Origin: an uncultured archaeon
GTDB taxonomy: Archaea > Thermoproteota > Nitrososphaeria > Nitrososphaerales > CALBXV01
DNA: 7,693 nt
Direction of reading: 5' to 3'
NCBI GenBank assembly: GCA_937890045.1
Contig: CALBXV010000049.1
Location: 1 to 7,693 of the forward strand
Below the pieces are notes generated by a model. The model was given only the letters and a program-made list of their open reading frames with translations. It ran no database searches and was not told where the DNA came from. Positions 6,304-7,693 of the stretch are shown in pieces. Each line of letters starts with the position of its first letter. The stretch's first letter is position 1. The position numbers and the translations under genes are program-made.

Positions 6304-6576
6304 TTATTCCCTAATTGATTCTAAATTACTAACTGCTGACCAAATTGTAACTCTAGAATAAGAGGGCATATTAGGGTCTTGAGAAACATCTTCAAGAAAT
6401 GCAATAGCATTAGCAGCTCGTATAGAGATTGATGTTTCAGTATCATTTAACATAACTATTGATTCTTTAACAATTTTACGAATATTTCTTGGAACAGAAT
6501 TACTATCAGCAACTGATTTAAGTATTGTAAGTGCTTGTTCTAATTTCCTTTCATTTATAAGTTGTTTTTTAGTCAT
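6304..6576 (-). CDS. UPF0147 family protein
   Basis: This 90-residue, mostly helical protein matches the UPF0147 family, short archaeal proteins of unknown function. The recognisable core runs from SVPRNIRKIVKES through the D-rich turn near residue 50, then AANAIAFLEDVSQDPNMP and the final segment TIWSAVSNLESI. There are no cysteines and no membrane segments, so it is likely a soluble cytoplasmic protein; the repeated helix pairs look HEAT-like. It starts with ATG and converges with thyX. It is divergent from the aspartate kinase gene across an 83-base gap. The family call is confident; no function can be given, and the neighbours do not reveal one. Confidence 0.9.
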   Translation of the reverse strand: MTKKQLINERKLEQALTILKSVADSNSVPRNIRKIVKESIVMLNDTETSISIRAANAIAFLEDVSQDPNMPSYSRVTIWSAVSNLESIRE

Positions 6577-6659
6577 AAAATTCTACTCTACTATAATCTT
6601 TTTTATTAGTAAACATAATATTTAAAATTAAATTTTTCATAGAAATATAGAATATAAGG
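6577..6659. promoter_or_regulatory. divergent promoter region between UPF0147 and aspartate kinase genes
   Basis: This 83-base spacer separates two divergent start codons and must hold both promoters. On the plus strand TTTAAAATT at 6621-6629 is a TATA-like candidate 31-39 bases before the kinase ATG. No equally good box is seen for the minus-strand gene; the AT-rich stretch around 6597-6608 is the only candidate. No operator-like palindrome was noticed. Confidence 0.35.
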
Positions 6660-7693
6660 ATGGAGAATGTAAATAAAAATATGAAAAATAAATTAATTAT
6701 AAGTAAATTTGGCGGAGGTGTATTTGGAGTTAATGGTGAAAATATACCATTAGTAATTGATAGAATTAAAAAACTTAAAAAACAATGTAAGATTGGTCCT
6801 TTAATAATAGTTTCAGCACCAAAAACATATTATAAAAACAAAATTTCGTCAATAACAGATGTAGCTATGGATATTGGAAATGAATATGCTAATTTTAATC
6901 CTATATCAATAGATCCACTAATAAATCCATATATTGAATGTGAAAAAAAATACATATCAAAACAGTATAAAAAACAATTTAATGACGAATTATACAAAGC
7001 AAAACAAAAAATTAATCGTGCTTTAAATCAAATATTAGATAATAGACGATGTGTTGATGTAAACAGATCAAGATTATTAGCATATAGTGGAGAAATGTTA
7101 ATGAATATATTAATGAGTTATGTAATGAAAAGCAATGGATTAAAATCTACATATTTAACATTAAAAGATTGGCCAATTATTACAGATGATGAATTTGAAA
7201 ATGCAAATTTTTTACTATCAAAATCTCAAGAAAGAGTATCTAAACTAAAAAAAATGTTTACAAATGAAAATATACCATGTATTGGCGGTTATATTGGAAT
7301 AACAGAAGATGGATTAGAAACTACATATGAAAGGGGGGGTAGTGATAGGACGGCTGTTAATTTATCAATGTTATTACATGAAGAATATGATGTAATATTA
7401 GACTTTGAAAAAGAAGGTATAGTATTAAATGCAGATCCAAAGATAGTAAAAACAGCTAAACCAATATTTAATTTATCATATAATGAAGCACATATAGCTG
7501 GTAGATTTGGAATGAAAATTTTAGACCCGTTTGCTATTAGAGAATTGAGAGAATCAGGAATTAATATCCCAGTAATATTAACTAATGTAAATAATCCAAA
7601 ACAACTTACAAAAATAGATAGAATATTAAATATAAAAACAACTAATAATCCAATTAAAATAGTGACTGGAAAAAATAACTGTGCAATAATTGA
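6660..7693 (+). CDS. aspartate kinase, divergent, 3' end cut by window edge
   Basis: An open frame from ATG 6660 runs without a stop to the window end, giving 344 residues plus two bases. ATG at 6681 (residue 8) is an alternative start. The protein matches aspartate kinase, which phosphorylates aspartate in lysine, threonine and methionine synthesis. Seen in order are SKFGGGVFG (15-23; consensus KFGGTSV), YSGEMLM (142-148; the GE region), GGYIGITEDGLETTYERGGSDRTA (209-232; consensus GFIG...TTLGRGGSD.SA), VLNADPKIV (255-263; consensus YTADPRIV) and LSYNEAHIAGRFGMKILDP (272-290). From about residue 331, PIKIVTGKNNCAII looks like the start of the regulatory ACT domain, which is cut off. Several substrate-site residues differ from the consensus, so it may be an unusual paralog or have altered specificity. 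A run of seven G lies in the GGSD codons. Confidence 0.85.
   Translation, partial: MENVNKNMKNKLIISKFGGGVFGVNGENIPLVIDRIKKLKKQCKIGPLIIVSAPKTYYKNKISSITDVAMDIGNEYANFNPISIDPLINPYIECEKKYISKQYKKQFNDELYKAKQKINRALNQILDNRRCVDVNRSRLLAYSGEMLMNILMSYVMKSNGLKSTYLTLKDWPIITDDEFENANFLLSKSQERVSKLKKMFTNENIPCIGGYIGITEDGLETTYERGGSDRTAVNLSMLLHEEYDVILDFEKEGIVLNADPKIVKTAKPIFNLSYNEAHIAGRFGMKILDPFAIRELRESGINIPVILTNVNNPKQLTKIDRILNIKTTNNPIKIVTGKNNCAII

Noticed and set aside
1..7693. CRISPR array, tRNA, insertion sequence or prophage signs
   Set aside because: No regularly spaced repeats, tRNA-like cloverleaf, transposase, integrase or flanking inverted repeats were seen on either strand.

Overview
The window is a very AT-rich piece of an archaeal chromosome. 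The archaeal call rests on a UPF0147-family protein, a family known to me mainly from archaea, on ThyX-type thymidylate synthesis, and on TATA-like boxes about 25-30 bases upstream of several start codons with no clear Shine-Dalgarno site. The combination fits a marine member of the Nitrososphaerota (Thaumarchaeota). That assignment is an inference from style and gene content; no rRNA or marker gene is present to prove it.

Left part (37-5392, all minus strand, read right to left): a tightly spaced run of six genes. They are a glucarate-dehydratase/mandelate-racemase-like enolase-superfamily enzyme, a phosphotriesterase-like amidohydrolase or lactonase, a small cupin that has lost its metal-binding histidines, a 57-residue ribbon-helix-helix-like protein at 2489-2662, a 12-helix MFS carrier of the monocarboxylate-porter type, and an M20 (ArgE/DapE-like) zinc hydrolase. 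Gaps are 13 to 64 bases. Three of the six genes appear to start with TTG. The set looks like an uptake and breakdown module for an organic acid, lactone or acylated compound: the carrier imports it, the metal hydrolases open or deacylate it, and the enolase-family enzyme dehydrates or epimerises a carboxylate. The substrate cannot be read from the sequence.

Right part (5467-7693): ordinary housekeeping genes. They are thyX on the plus strand, a convergent UPF0147 gene on the minus strand, and a plus-strand aspartate kinase that runs off the right edge. The aspartate kinase departs from the family consensus at several active-site motifs. The boundary between the two parts is the divergent promoter region at about 5393-5475.

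I saw no tRNA, rRNA, CRISPR array, insertion sequence or integrase. The only clear repeat is a 21-bp in-frame tandem duplication inside the phosphotriesterase-like gene.
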